Shown here in pieces: positions 47,637-59,114 of a stretch of 64,000 nt of DNA. Origin of the DNA: Setaria digitata (taxonomy: Eukaryota; Nematoda; Chromadorea; Rhabditida; Setariidae). The notes below the pieces were generated by a model. It saw only the letters and a program-made list of their open reading frames with translations. It had not been told where the DNA came from and searched no databases. A program made the translations under genes and the position numbers. The DNA lies in assembly GCA_003640385.1 (NCBI GenBank), contig RCAB01000048.1:124001-188000 (forward strand). Direction: 5' to 3'. Every line of letters begins with the position of its first letter. The stretch's first letter is position 1.

Positions 47637-48705
47637 TAAGTCAGAGCATATGTGTGAGGTTGCAGGTTGATGCGTTACGTTGCCTTATTGAGCAAGGTAA
47701 AGCGTCTGCATGCCTTATCTAAATAAAAACATCATCGCTGTTACATTTATTATATGGGCAGTTTTTTGATTTCTTGATTGTGAGAACTTACTTGCCTTTA
47801 AGTTTTCCCAGAATTAGTTGCCGTGCAGAGTTTATTTTACTTTATTTTATTTCGTAACTCCAAAATAATATATGTCAGCGCATTCCTGCCATTTTCCTTT
47901 TCTTTGCAGCACTTGTTCTATCGTTTTAGATGTAGCTCTGAGTGCTATGCATAAAAAATAAGTAAATAAACTTTTGTTTTTCGAAGATCTGTACTGTGTA
48001 GCATGGATTTTCCATTTTCCCTTTCTGCTGTTATGCTCTTTCAATTTTTTCATCCTGAAATACATCTAGTTCAAGTGTTCTTTTTTGGGGTTTGTCGCTT
48101 GTTCATTCTGTGAACTTTTGCGATTTTATACTCCTTATTTGTTCTTTTTTTGTTTCTCTGTAGCAATCTCTGCTGCGTATAAGTGATACATACAAACTTA
48201 AATACCATTTCTTTATTTGCGTATAAAATTTTAAAAAGATATTTTATCCTCGTTATTTCTTTGCTGTTCGGCATATTTTGCTGTCGAGAGCACACCATAG
48301 TATTTTCGCTGTTAAAATCTTTTTTTCTTCCATGCTACGTTTGGGTTCTCCAGTTTGAGAGAGAAGAGATAGTTAAAGTCATTGATGTATGAAGTTTTCC
48401 CGATAATGGATTGTGACTTCATGAACTTCGTGTTCGGTTAGTAAAATTGCTAAGATGTTCTTAGTGGTTGGTTATTGCGTCTTTGGTTGTCTTTTTTTGG
48501 TGTCGTCTCAAAATTGGTGGTTTTAAAGTGAAGAAGCTTGGTAGCTAGAGGTGCCGTGCTTCGTAGATCGTCTAGGACGACGTTTGAGTCTTTTGCTTTG
48601 GCTTTCATTTGCATGTTAGTAAACATCATTGTGAATTTCAGAAGTGCAGTATTTTCGTGTCAGGTTTCTTAACGTTTTTTGTGCAAAGACGCTGATGCGC
48701 GCAAT
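47637..48705 (+). other. E2 gene 3' UTR and spacer before the MINDY gene
   Basis: No coding exon is supported on either strand. The E2 poly(A) candidate AATAAA is at 47722-47727, 86 bases after the stop. The remainder probably holds the MINDY promoter and 5' UTR. Confidence 0.5.
47722..47727 (+). terminator. Candidate poly(A) signal AATAAA for the E2 gene
   Basis: Canonical hexamer 86 bases after the stop codon of the UBE2D-class gene, a typical distance for a nematode 3' end. Confidence 0.6.
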
Positions 48706-51700
48706 ATGGTGGGCAGGACTGAAAATGGTTCAGAAGCAGACGAGCAAAGTGCTGAAAGCGAATCTTGTGTTTATTATGTAAATTTCTCTGAAGTGTTAAA
48801 CTAAAAGTGGTTTTGGAGTTGCTTACCTGTATCGCCGATGGTTACGCGAAAGATTTTTGGGGGACCCCACTTCGTCCACAGTAAGCGGCGAATGCGCTTT
48901 CTGGGCGGGGTGTCATGAAGGGTGAGGTTTGAACCAAAGAAGGTGTTTCCGAATAGAGTAACTGGATTGTGCATTGCTGAATATATAATGTTTCATTATT
49001 CAGATAAAATGGGTAGATGTAGAAGGCGTGGATTACGCAGTTGTGATGCAAAATGAGAATGGACCGTGTCCTTTATTAGCTGTTATCAATGTACTTCTTT
49101 TGCGAGGTCATATTTCATTATTTCTTGGTTTTTATCATATTTATATCCGTAGAGGAAATTTGTTTGTATGACCTGAGATTCGAGTGGGGGAAATGAGGTA
49201 AGAAATAAATATGGAGTTTTGTAATTGGCTCAAAACTCTCTGAAGAATAGATGACTAGGAAATCTGACTTTGTTGTTTAAAACAGTTTGTATTTTTAAAC
49301 ATTTCTAGGACAAATTACTTTACCATGTGGTTCGACACAAGTCAGCCAAAAAAAACTACTGCAGTTCGTTGCAGATTGTATACTTCGTCTCAAACCCAAA
49401 GTTAGCCTTTTTTGAATGCTTAATGTTGCGAAATTTTCGAAAGTATGATTAATGCTGTAATATACAGTACTAAATGGTGTATTTCACAGAGCTGTAATAA
49501 CTTTTCATATTTAACAAATAAACACATACATCATTTAAATGAGAAAGTTTCTGCATATTAGTTCTCACTACAGGGATAATTTCTGGTGTTTCAGGATATC
49601 GATGACGCTGAATTACCAAATTATGAGCAGAATGTATCGGATGTACTTACTTTAATACCTTCTCTACCAAAGGGTCTCGATGTGAACATTCATTTTACTG
49701 GGTCTGTTGCTCTTTCTCCTGTTTATTTTTATAATGAGTACTTTTGTTATGTGAACTTCCGTCATTTCAGTTCTTTAGCAACAAAAAAGTTGCTAAATCT
49801 ACTGAACATTTTTTAGAGTAAAAAAGTTTGAATACACGCCTGCATGCGCACTATTTGATATTCTGAATATACCACTAGTGCATGGTTGGATTATCGATCA
49901 AGGAGATCAAGAATTGTGTATGCTGATTTTCATTTTCTTTTTCCTTAAAATTCCTCGCATCAAGTTAGAATAATCCTGTTTTTAGTTAAGCATAATACTT
50001 AAATCACTGTTTTTGTTACATTTCAAATTTAAATATAATTCCCTCGCTCCTTTATGTGGTATGCATTCCTGCCATCTTCCCCAGTAACTTCTATATTTTG
50101 TGCAAATATCTTTCGTAACGACGTAACGAATTAGAAAATTAAATTACAGAAAGGTGTTTGTATGTTTTTTATGAGCGAAATGCTTATATCGGGAGATAGT
50201 TTGGGTAAATGATATATGTTTTGTCGATTGTTTTTGGTAGTGAAGAGATTAGCACCATATTGTTATGGCCATCACCCGAATACTTTCGGTAACCAGTCTC
50301 TCTTTCATCATATTATTCAGTTCCTTATTTTAGTTCAGAAGAAATCCATTTTTGTGCAAAGCTCATTTCTCCTTTTTTTTTCAGTGAAGATCATGGATGG
50401 ATTAAGCTACAACCGGATAGTGGAGAAAATTGTTACTACAAACAATGAATCTGAAAATTGTTTGTTGAGAAATTTTCTGGATTCCAGTGCGTCTCAGTTA
50501 ACAACACAGGGAATTGCCGAACTATTGTCAAATCTGAATGAAGGGGAAATCGCTGTACTTTTCCGAAATAATCATTTCCAGACACTAGCAAAGCAAAAGG
50601 TTTGTGATATTCATGCTTTGGAATTTCTGGTAATGTTTTTTGCGTATTTGTTATACCTCTTTACTAGATTTTTTGATGGGAGTTCTACATTTGTCGTGCA
50701 TTTTCAGTACATGACATGTGCCGAAAATTACTACTATTAAAATTAATGGGAGAGATTAGATTTTTTTTTTTTGTCCTTTACTTTTGTGAGATCGTGCGGA
50801 ATTCTTCTTTCAGGATGCACTCTATGTTTTAGTCACTGATATGGGGTTTCTCGGTGAATCTGCAGTTGTGTGGGAAACACTAGATTGTGTTGATGGAAAT
50901 TCCACATTCGTTGATGCAGTTTTCAGTGTATCGAATAAGCCAGAAATTGTTGCTAACGAAAATACTGAGCAAGTTCATTTTATGCTTGTCGGTCTCTACT
51001 CATTGACCTTATTTTTTAACCTTCAAACTTCTTCACAGTTATTTTTCGAAAAGATGAAAGTTTGGCTAATTTGGCAGCAGTCACCACATTGTAGGTGCAT
51101 TAAACTGTAATTTCAAAGGAATTTTAAATTGCATACTGAAGTTTTGGATCTGTGGCAGCAGTTTTAAAGCTCAAGCTCAGCATTATGTTATTTCTTCCAC
51201 CTTAATTTACCACTTTTTTTTCTTGTCTTTTTTTTTTTTTTTTTTTTTTTCCAAGATATAGCCGGTTTTTTTTTCAGTTACTTATTGGCTCTGTCCATAC
51301 AAAAAGCTGAGAAAGAAAGTAAACAAGATCGAAACATGTAAACATTTCCCTTTTTTCCTTTTTCTTTTTAAAATACTGAAAATCCTTCATATTCTCGGAA
51401 GAAAGAGATTTGGCTTAAACTGCATTTTTAATAGATATATCTCATTTTTATAGTGTCTCTTATGTGATTCTTCTATTTTACTAATTTTTGCTTTTTCTAT
51501 CTCTCATGGGGCTATTTTTTAGACACGAAATAGGTTTGTATAGTGAGGAATATGATGTGCAGGATGAAGTTCCACGGGGACGTGCATTATCCTTGTCTAC
51601 TCAAGCTGTCCGACCACACAAAAATTACAACGTTTGTTCAGTCAATTTTTTCTTCTGTTTACAAATGTATTACTTGAGCAGTTAATTTATTAATTTAGAA

Positions 51701-51753
51701 TTTTAACTATGTTCTCTTATTTCCATGACTACTTGCAGTGTTTGATATTGTGA
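48706..51753 (+). CDS. MINDY-1/2 (FAM63-type) K48-linkage deubiquitinase
   Basis: Cysteine protease that trims K48-linked ubiquitin chains from their distal end. Exons: 48706-48777, 49004-49106, 49309-49400, 49595-49701, 49817-49917, 50385-50599, 50814-50991, 51039-51090, 51278-51337, 51523-51631, 51739-51753 (367 aa; human MINDY-1 is about 469). The catalytic segment QNENGPCPLLA gives Gln40 and Cys46; the catalytic His is in FRNNHFQTL (about His222). Other family matches are LDVNIHFTG, YTPACALFDILNIPLVHGW, QLTTQGIAELL and ALYVLVTDMGFL. A YLLALSIQ segment near the C-terminus matches the ubiquitin-binding MIU-like helix. The last exon is 15 bp and codes only CLIL plus stop, a CaaX-like end with Leu as X. 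The mid-region of mammalian proteins is shortened. The start is the first ATG of an acidic N-terminal exon and could lie further upstream. Confidence 0.93.
51739..51753 (+). other. 15-bp terminal micro-exon encoding the CLIL end of MINDY
   Basis: The acceptor ACTTGCAG ends at 51738. Codons TGT TTG ATA TTG TGA follow and complete the MINDY frame after exon 51523-51631 (phase 0). This gives a C-terminal Asn-Cys-Leu-Ile-Leu. Reading through the preceding donor instead adds 17 unrelated residues. Confidence 0.75.
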
Positions 51754-52920
51754 AGCAGTAATCGCTGGTGAAAAACTGTTGTCAGAGTCTTTTAAAAGAG
51801 CCTAATTGCAATACCAGTGTCGATGATTGGATGACTTGAAATGTTGCGCTTTAAATTTTTCTTTCGACATTTTCACAAAGCTGCCAATTAGTTTAGTACC
51901 AGTTGTTTTATAATATTCAGATTATTTGCTGTAGTGCTGGGAAAGGTCATACATAATTCATTTTTCTTTAGCTATGTCTTAAATTTTGTAGATTTTATCA
52001 GAGTTTTCTTTTTCTTTTCCTTTGTAACGTACATCAGAATTTTCGGTGATTTCTCGTTGTAGATTTTGCGAGCTATTTTGCCAGTTAAAAAAAAAAAAAA
52101 AATGATGCAGTGTTTCATTGTGTTTGTTCCTTATTGTACTGATATCTGAGGCATCGTTTTTTAATTCCAAATACTTGCAATATATCTTCGAGGTTTCTGT
52201 GATTGTGCTTTTTTCATTTTTGTGGGCATCGAAGTCATTTATTTCTGTAACAGGAAGTATAGATAAATTTCTTATTAAATTTATTCAAGTAAATAATATC
52301 TATATATTTGTATGCTATATACTAGAAAGTTTTATCTTCTAGAAACGTTTCTTAGACATTTCAATCTCTTTAACGTTCGAAAAGTAAATGCTTCTAATGT
52401 TGTGCTTCTTTTTGCAAAGTCTCCTTCATTCTGTTCTTGAAATTAAAAGAGTGCTTTGATTTATTTTCTTTTTTGAACTTTTTCTTTCTTAATATCAAGT
52501 GAATAATAGGTAGTGTAAGAATTTCTATATTTTCGTAAATCTCGATTTATCCTGTCAATTATTGTTGGTTCATTTTACTGAAAACAAATAAAATGAATGA
52601 GAAAATGTTGGGTCCTTCAGTCTCTGCTTATCTTCGGAACTATCTGTTGAGTTTATTTTATATAGAATTTGTGAGTGAATTTAAGATAATTTACAGAGAA
52701 CTTCGAAAGGGCTCAAAGTGCATGTTCTGCAGTTTCCCTCATATTCTTTGGATCTGATTACGGAACATAAAAGGACGATGCTTGTTAGTTACTGGGATTC
52801 ATGCTCGATCTAAAGCAACGTTTCATCTTTTTTTTTTGTTGTATTGAGCTGGTTTATAGGATTTGTAAAAACGGAAAATTACACATCTGTTTGAGGAGAC
52901 AAGGGGCTTCTGTATGACGG
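51754..52920 (+). other. MINDY 3' UTR and spacer before ATG7
   Basis: No coding exon is supported. An AATAAA at 52587-52592 lies rather far (834 bases) from the MINDY stop, and its assignment is unsure. The ATG7 start codon is at 52921. Confidence 0.45.
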
Positions 52921-55900
52921 ATGGAGGTGAAATTTGTTCCCTTCACAACTTTCGTTGATCCGTTGTTTTGGGATGAACTGGGTTTGCGGAAATTGAACGA
53001 TTGGAAGTTGGATGAACAACCGCATTCAATCACCGCTACATATTGCAACCGTAATAAATTTTTTTTTTAACCTAGATCTGTTTCAAACTGTATTAAGTAT
53101 AAGTGGTTGCCCCCATAATGTGTACAGATCGATGAGCTTAGATGGTATTTGCTCATTATCGAATACTTTATTGAAGGCTTTACGGGGGAATTTACACCGT
53201 TTTCGATAGTCGCTTTAATCTCCTCACTTTTATTCCGTAAAAAAGATCGTTGACCAGATTTTGAAAAAATTGTTTAAAAAACATTTCTAATTTCCACTTA
53301 ATTTGTCGAAAAGTGCTTGGAGTTTCTTTTTCGTTTAAGGAATTTGCAAGTTAACATTTGTCAGCACATCGTTATCGTCGTGAACATTTTGTTGAAAGCG
53401 AATAAGCTGAGCAAGATCATGATGAAATCTCCTGCACTGTTTTCCCTAGTATCATTAATTGTTACTGTTAAAATATTGACCCTACGATCCTTCTGCAATA
53501 TTGTACTTAGTGAGATGAAGTATATGTGAAACATCGCAATATTATGGACAATAGTTTAGGTTTTAATGACTTGGGTATAGTCTTTCCTACTTTTATTTCA
53601 ATAACGAATTTTTAGCATATGGTCGCTAATATGTCGAGGTCAGAAATGGTATTTTTTTTCCCTAAATTTTCATTAACTATAAATTGAATAAACAACATTG
53701 CAGAAGATCCAGGGACGTCGAGTACAAGATTATCTATATCATATGATGCATTTCTGGTGAAATCAGAATGGCACAGAAATGTGGTGCCTGTAAGTGGTTC
53801 AGTGCTTGCTGTGAATACTCATGAGACATTCAGAAATCTTGATAGGAAACAGATCTTGTACAGTGTTGCAGAAAAGGTCATTTTTTAAATTTCATATGCG
53901 CTTCTTTTAACTTTTCCGGCTAGCAGCTTCATTTATTGATTTCCATTCAATATGTTTTCAGTCGTTTTTCCGTATAAATATTCTCAGTAAAAGACTTGAG
54001 CTTCTATTTTCTTTTCTTTGGTCGTTTTATTCATTTAGTAGTTTTGATCGGTTATCTCATTCCATTTATCATAATCAAGTTAAAATTCCAGGTGAAACAG
54101 TGCATTGAGTCTTTGGAATGGCTTGAAAGGCCGTCATTACTGAATACATTTTATCTTACAGTTTACCCAGTTTGTTATTTTGTCTTTTTTCCTTATTTTG
54201 CATGCTGTGGTAGTTTGAGTTGTTACTGTGACTATATAATTACTGTGACTATATAATTTGCAGGATCTGAAAAAATACACTTTCCGTTACTGGAATTGTA
54301 TTCCTGCTCTCCTTTATCCGCAAGCAGTTAGAATGTTATCAAATCCTACGCAGATTTCAGCCGAACTGGCTACTTCAATTCAAATGTTTAAAGCACTGCA
54401 TCACAATGAAGCATTTTTATTAGTGGGTACAACCCCGGCTCCTTTGTCATCAATAGTTTCAAATAATTTCGCATGGAGCAGTGACATCCATATCGTTTAT
54501 CCAGATCCATCTACCTTAACAGCTTTTCCTGGATGGCCGTTAAGGAATCTCTTAGCAGCAGTAGCTTACGTTCGGTATGTGAATTTAATTGCGTATTGTA
54601 AGAAATCATATCATTGTCAGCAGTTCTGAAATCATCCCTTTCTAGGAAAGATTTACGAAACGCCAAATTCATTTGTTATCGGAGCGGTGGTGTCCCTAGT
54701 ATCATTATTCATCTTAGCTGGGAAACAGCTAGTGACCTGAGTACTGCTGCAGTTGGCTGGGAAAGAATAAAAGGTTCACTTACGCCTGCATTTATCAATC
54801 TGCGTGGCAGCTTAGATCCTCTAAAGTGAGTTGTCGTTTCGTTTTCCGAACTAACAATTTGAATTTGAAAATTATGAAAGAGTTTCTTCTTGGTTTGTTT
54901 TCGGATGTATTTTTTGCTGTAAAATGAAAAAGTTTGATGAAGCTTGATCACATAATTCATTAACTAACGTATGCTTTATTTTACCGCACTATAGTTTTTG
55001 TCTTTTCATACAGTAATGTTCTTAATTCTTATGATAGTGATTATAATTTATTTAGTGATAGACGATTTGTTTTTTCACTACATTTCAGGTTGATGGAGTT
55101 TAGTGCTGAGCTGAATTTGCGTCTAATCCGGTGGCGTTTGGTACCAAATATCAACCTTCAGCGCTTAATGAATTTGAAATGTTTGATATTAGGTGCTGGT
55201 ACTTTGGGTTGCAACGTGGCACGTTCACTTCTTGCCTGGGGTGTTAAAAATTTTACATTCGTTGATGATGCTCGCATCTCTTACAGTAATGTAGTAAGGT
55301 CTGTTATTTTCTTAGTTTTAACTTGATTGAGGGGTAACTGTACTGATCAGTCAACCTTTTAAGTGAGGATGTAAAAGCTGCAGATATTGCTAGCTTTCTT
55401 TCATCATTAGAGGTTCATACTTTATAATGATAGTGATATATTTTTGATATATCTTATTTCGAGAAATTTTTCCAGACAGTCGCTGTTTAGTTTCGATGAT
55501 GCTGCAAATGGAGGGAAATTCAAAGCCCTTACAGCTGCAGAAGGCCTTCGTAAAATAAATCCATTAATCAGTGCTGAAGGGATCTGCATGAAAATACCAA
55601 TGCCAGGACACAGTGTCCCACAGCAAGGTTTTTTTTTTTTGAGGTTGGGGAATATATGAATGTGCAGTGTCGTTATTCTTATGCAATTTTCTTTTGTATT
55701 TCATAACAGAGGAAAAAGAAGTTGAAAAAACGGTGAGACATTTGGAAAACTTGGTAAAGCAACATGACGTAACATTTTTGTTACTGGATAGCAGGGAAGC
55801 AAGATGGTTGCCAACACTTATGACAACTTTCCATCACAAAGTTTGTTTCGCTGGTTTTTTGATTTCATCCACTTATTTCTATACTTCTAGTTCTGGTTCT

Positions 55901-56872
55901 ACTGTGCTAAATCTGTGTTTAAATTTCTGGAGTTGGAAGTTACTTAATTTCTGACTAATGGTCTTAGTAGTTTTAGTTGGCGATTAGTGTTGCGCTTGGA
56001 TTCGATTGTTTTGTCGTTATTCGTCATGGCGTTTCCGATGATGAAGTCGATGAAGGTTCCGAACAGTCTCAGAATGATCCTAACATTGTTCCTGGTTCTC
56101 AATTAGGCTGTTATTTTTGTAGTGATGTAACTGCACCTGGTAATTCTTCTCTTGATAGAACCATGGATCAACAGTGCACGGTTAGCACTTCCACTTCCTA
56201 GTTTTAGTCTTCAGCTAGATAATTTAGTGAAATAATGTTTTATGAACTTGGTTTATAATGAGAAGCAGAGGTCAAGTACGCAATTTTTAAATGGGTCTCA
56301 CTTAACTTACATGAAAATTTAAAATAATTTAGTTAACGCTAAGTATATGATGTGTTTTGCCCCACATTCATTATGTTTTATTGCAGGTGAGTCGTGCTGG
56401 CATATCCTCTGCTGCTTCTGGTGCAGCCGTAGAACTGCTTGCAGCTGTTGTCCAACATCCTAAAATGGGGGGTTCCCCTGCTCGTCTTGGTGAGAATGAC
56501 GAGTCAACAACAGTTCTTGGCGCAACGCCGCATCAAATTAGATCTTTTCTCTCAAGATTTACTCAGGCAAGTTTCTAGCGTACTGTTGGCGTTGGTCTTG
56601 ATGATTTAGCCTCTAACACAACTCTAAAATTTGTTGATTACAATTGAAAATGTTTGCAGATGACTCCGGCTGTCAAACGTTTTGAGCGTTGTGTTGCCTG
56701 TGGAACCGCTGTACAGGCTGCATACCGCACGGATGACTTCCAGTTCTTGTTAAAAGTTTTCAATAGCCCGATTCATTTGGAACTCGTTTCTGGATTAGAT
56801 CAGTTGCAGGCAACTGCGACTGAAATGGATCTCAGAGAATTTGATGACAATGAGAGTGTTTCTTCTATTTGA
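52921..56872 (+). CDS. atg-7: ATG7, E1-like enzyme of autophagy
   Basis: Activates ATG8 and ATG12 with ATP and passes them to ATG3 and ATG10; cytosolic. Exons: 52921-53050, 53704-53876, 54092-54169, 54264-54574, 54646-54825, 55089-55298, 55476-55627, 55710-55840, 55977-56180, 56387-56566, 56660-56872 (653 aa; human 703). The N-terminus [18 protein letters not shown] is the ATG7-specific start, and the ATG at 52921 fits it. FPGWPLRN and [11 protein letters not shown] lie in the N-terminal domain. The adenylation domain has [11 protein letters not shown] (about 326-336), [21 protein letters not shown] and [10 protein letters not shown]. The catalytic cysteine is in [10 protein letters not shown] (Cys522). 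The C-terminus ends [11 protein letters not shown], acidic as in other ATG7s. The intron after 56566 begins with GC (CAG/gcaagt), the only way to keep frame there. Confidence 0.96.
54224..54257 (+). repeat. 17-bp perfect tandem repeat at an ATG7 splice acceptor
   Basis: Two identical copies of TACTGTGACTATATAAT lie at 54224-54240 and 54241-54257, ending five bases before the acceptor AG (54262-54263) of ATG7 exon 4. The repeat therefore occupies the branch-point and polypyrimidine region. Confidence 0.95.
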
Positions 56873-57510
56873 CAAACCTTAAAAACTTTATTGCAGACAA
56901 GCTTCACTTTCCTTGAGGTGTACTTTGCGTTACTTACTTGCCACTCTGTAATATAAAGTTGATTGAAATGAACTGCTGCTCTCCATTGTTTTGTCTTTCT
57001 CGAAGAGCAGCAGCAAGAAGCTAACTTTTCTGAATACTGTAATCGGTGACTTTTTCGGTTGAGCAGAAAAGTAGTTATCTGTTCTCGTGATTCTTGGATT
57101 TCCCGAAATCTCAACTAACAGTTTCCCCCCTCGGCGGTTATTAGTGTTTTTTTTTTATTTTGTCCCGCTCGCTTAACAGTCCTATCAGAACGAGCTTTCC
57201 TATATTCAAATATTTCAAACCGATTCTGACCAAAAATTCGACTTCCTGCTACAATGAATCTATTACTTTAGTATTTTGCATTGTCGCTGTATATTCATAT
57301 TATCATTTCAAACTTCAGTTTAATTCCTTACCACTTCATCGTTGCTCGTACTGCGGAAGTGCCTGTACTTAACAGATTTTTATTAGGGTCAGAGTAAAGA
57401 AATTTAAATAGCATAAATGTTATCTACGAAAGTACATGGATTACACTGGGAAACATGAATCATCTGAATTCAAAGAAGTGTGAATTTGTACAACAGAGTG
57501 TTCACACTCT
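56873..57510. other. Convergent 3' ends of ATG7 and the ubiquitin-like gene
   Basis: The plus-strand ATG7 and the minus-strand ubiquitin-like gene point at each other across 638 bases. On the minus strand an AATAAA (plus-strand TTTATT at 57379-57384) lies 127 bases past the ubiquitin-like stop. No canonical AATAAA was found close to the ATG7 stop. No coding exon is supported here. Confidence 0.5.
57379..57384 (-). terminator. Candidate poly(A) signal for the minus-strand ubiquitin-like gene
   Basis: TTTATT on the plus strand reads AATAAA on the minus strand, 127 bases downstream of the stop codon at 57511-57513. Confidence 0.5.
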
Positions 57511-58485
57511 CTAATGAATGTGTTGATTTCTGAACCTTGCATAACGTTCCAGCTCTTCCAAACTGAAGCTTTTAACTTTTTTTGCCAAGCTCTGAATAAA
57601 AGTTACGACGTTAGCTATACCGCAATGAGAAACGGCTGCAAGAATTCTGCCATACGTACAAGCTTTCTGGTAAAATCATAACTTTTCCTTTAACTTTTAA
57701 TTTGCTATATTTTAAACAATATCACTTCATTCGGATTTTACTAATATAATGAATTTCGACGAAATTACTAACGGCTTGGTATTTCTCGGCAATCAGTGGC
57801 AGGGCATTCGGAGGGTAATGGTCATAGAAGAAACTGCTCAAAATTTTTGAAATTGTCGGATTTACGTCAGTAGACGGGACATTTACAACATTGATTCGGC
57901 TGCTGTCTACGATGCCGTACGATTCGAGACTTGCCTCTGTATCTGGAACTCAAACCCCGTGGCTGAGCTCTAACCTTTTTCTTTAAAATAGCTTAAAGTT
58001 TCTGAAACTTGCTTTGAAGGAAGCGCATATCAAGATGTGCCTAAGAAGCCTTGGGTTTCCAGCAATTCTGAATTGAAAAATCTAGCTCGAATAAACATAA
58101 TTCTCAAGTACGGGAAGCAACGATAAAACACTGTTTCCCATCCATTTCAGTTTCCCTTATAAGAAGCATGCATCACTGAATCATGACTTCGCAACTTCTG
58201 AATCTAGGAAACTTACTGCTGAGGGGATGCCCCTGATGAAGTAAACGCACAGCATCAGGAAACAGATCCAGGATCCCACCAATCTTTTCCTTCAGATTTG
58301 CCACAGTATCTTTGCTATCGACCTAAATGCAAGTAGCCAAATGAGAGAAATAAATTCATCACTTATTAAAATTAAAGTCTTGCCTCCAAAAGTTTCAGAA
58401 AAATAAGAAAAAATGAAGCATGAAATGTTACAGTGATTGCGAAGACGCCACCCCTTGCATTCACTCTTTTCACATATAGTTTCAT
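57511..58485 (-). CDS. Small ubiquitin-like-domain protein, unrecognised family
   Basis: Four minus-strand exons: 58485-58432, 58322-58217, 57942-57773, 57666-57511, all in phase, giving 161 aa. Residues 1-75 read as a ubiquitin-like fold. MKLYVKR is the first strand; DSKDTVANLKEKI is the first helix with the usual TV..LK..I pattern; AVRLLHQGHPLS matches ubiquitin's QRLIFAGKQLE region; SLESYGIVDSSRINVV matches the TL.DYNI....LHLV end. The second half (about 85-161) is predicted helical (ILAAVSHCGIANVVTFIQSL, LEELERYARF), with no UBA motif visible and no C-terminal di-glycine, so it is unlikely to be conjugated. It is not UBL7, ubiquilin or UBTD by the motifs I know. The start could instead lie in the upstream exons (see the neighbouring entry), which would make a longer protein. 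Confidence 0.75.
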
Positions 58486-59114
58486 CACTTTTTCCGTTGA
58501 TCCTCAATTCCCACCAAACGACGACTCAACAGTCCCTTATTCGGTAGGTGCTCCTGTAAGCAAATCCCTACGAGAATGGTGAAATTCAGCACACAATTAT
58601 GATGCGACCATTTTCGAGAATTTGACAACATAAACTTTCCATCAACCGATCAGACCAAATAGTTTACTAATTGAATGAACACGAGCAATCAATTTCCAGA
58701 ATGCTGCAGGACTAAATTTTTCATTCCGGTCCTGAACACGGCCATTAACTGCTGACATGTGAAGAGGTCTGGAAATGAGTTGGTTGGGGATGCGTTGGGT
58801 GTTTGGCAACTGGAAATGGGATGCGGAGTGAGATGAACTCTATCAGATTGATAGAGGAAGACTTCCAGACTATAATGAGTAATGTTGGGGTTAGCTGTTG
58901 TCCATTTTCTACCGCTTCGTCTGGATAGGATCCACGACCTTCGGTGATATATATAGCCGGAAATAGTCCTCTTTGGCAAAGAAGAATCAACTTGTCTCCG
59001 AACACTCTACCACCACCAGCAACCTCCGTTCGATAAACTCATTATATAAAAATCACAGCCATTAATGGTTAAAAACCGAGCCGACAGTGGATGATACACG
59101 AGTTTGTCACTCAT
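58485..59114 (-). CDS. Unrecognised protein exons upstream of the ubiquitin-like gene
   Basis: Three minus-strand segments read as coding. One ends at 58913 and contains VFGDKLILLCQRGLFPAIYI and then TEGRGSYPDEA. The second is 58731-58668 (DRNEKFSPAAFWKLIARVHS). The third is 58567-58485 (LQEHLPNKGLLSRRLVGIED, then QRKK and stop). Phases agree and each has GT/AG borders. The 5' end is unresolved: an in-frame stop lies near 59038, so a first exon is needed. The ATG at 59114-59112, just after a GACAG acceptor, is a candidate with a 73-bp intron. The protein would be about 90 aa and basic at its C-terminus. I do not recognise the family. The stop (TGA, 58487-58485) overlaps the ATG of the ubiquitin-like gene. 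A splice from 58668 to a GAG acceptor at about 58503 would instead fuse the two genes in frame. Confidence 0.45.

Noticed and set aside
58689..59005. Long continuous minus-strand frames here as single-exon genes
   Set aside because: The part before 58913 reads well, but beyond it protein-like character is lost. A GT donor at 58912 and an acceptor at 58732 give a better, phase-consistent chain.
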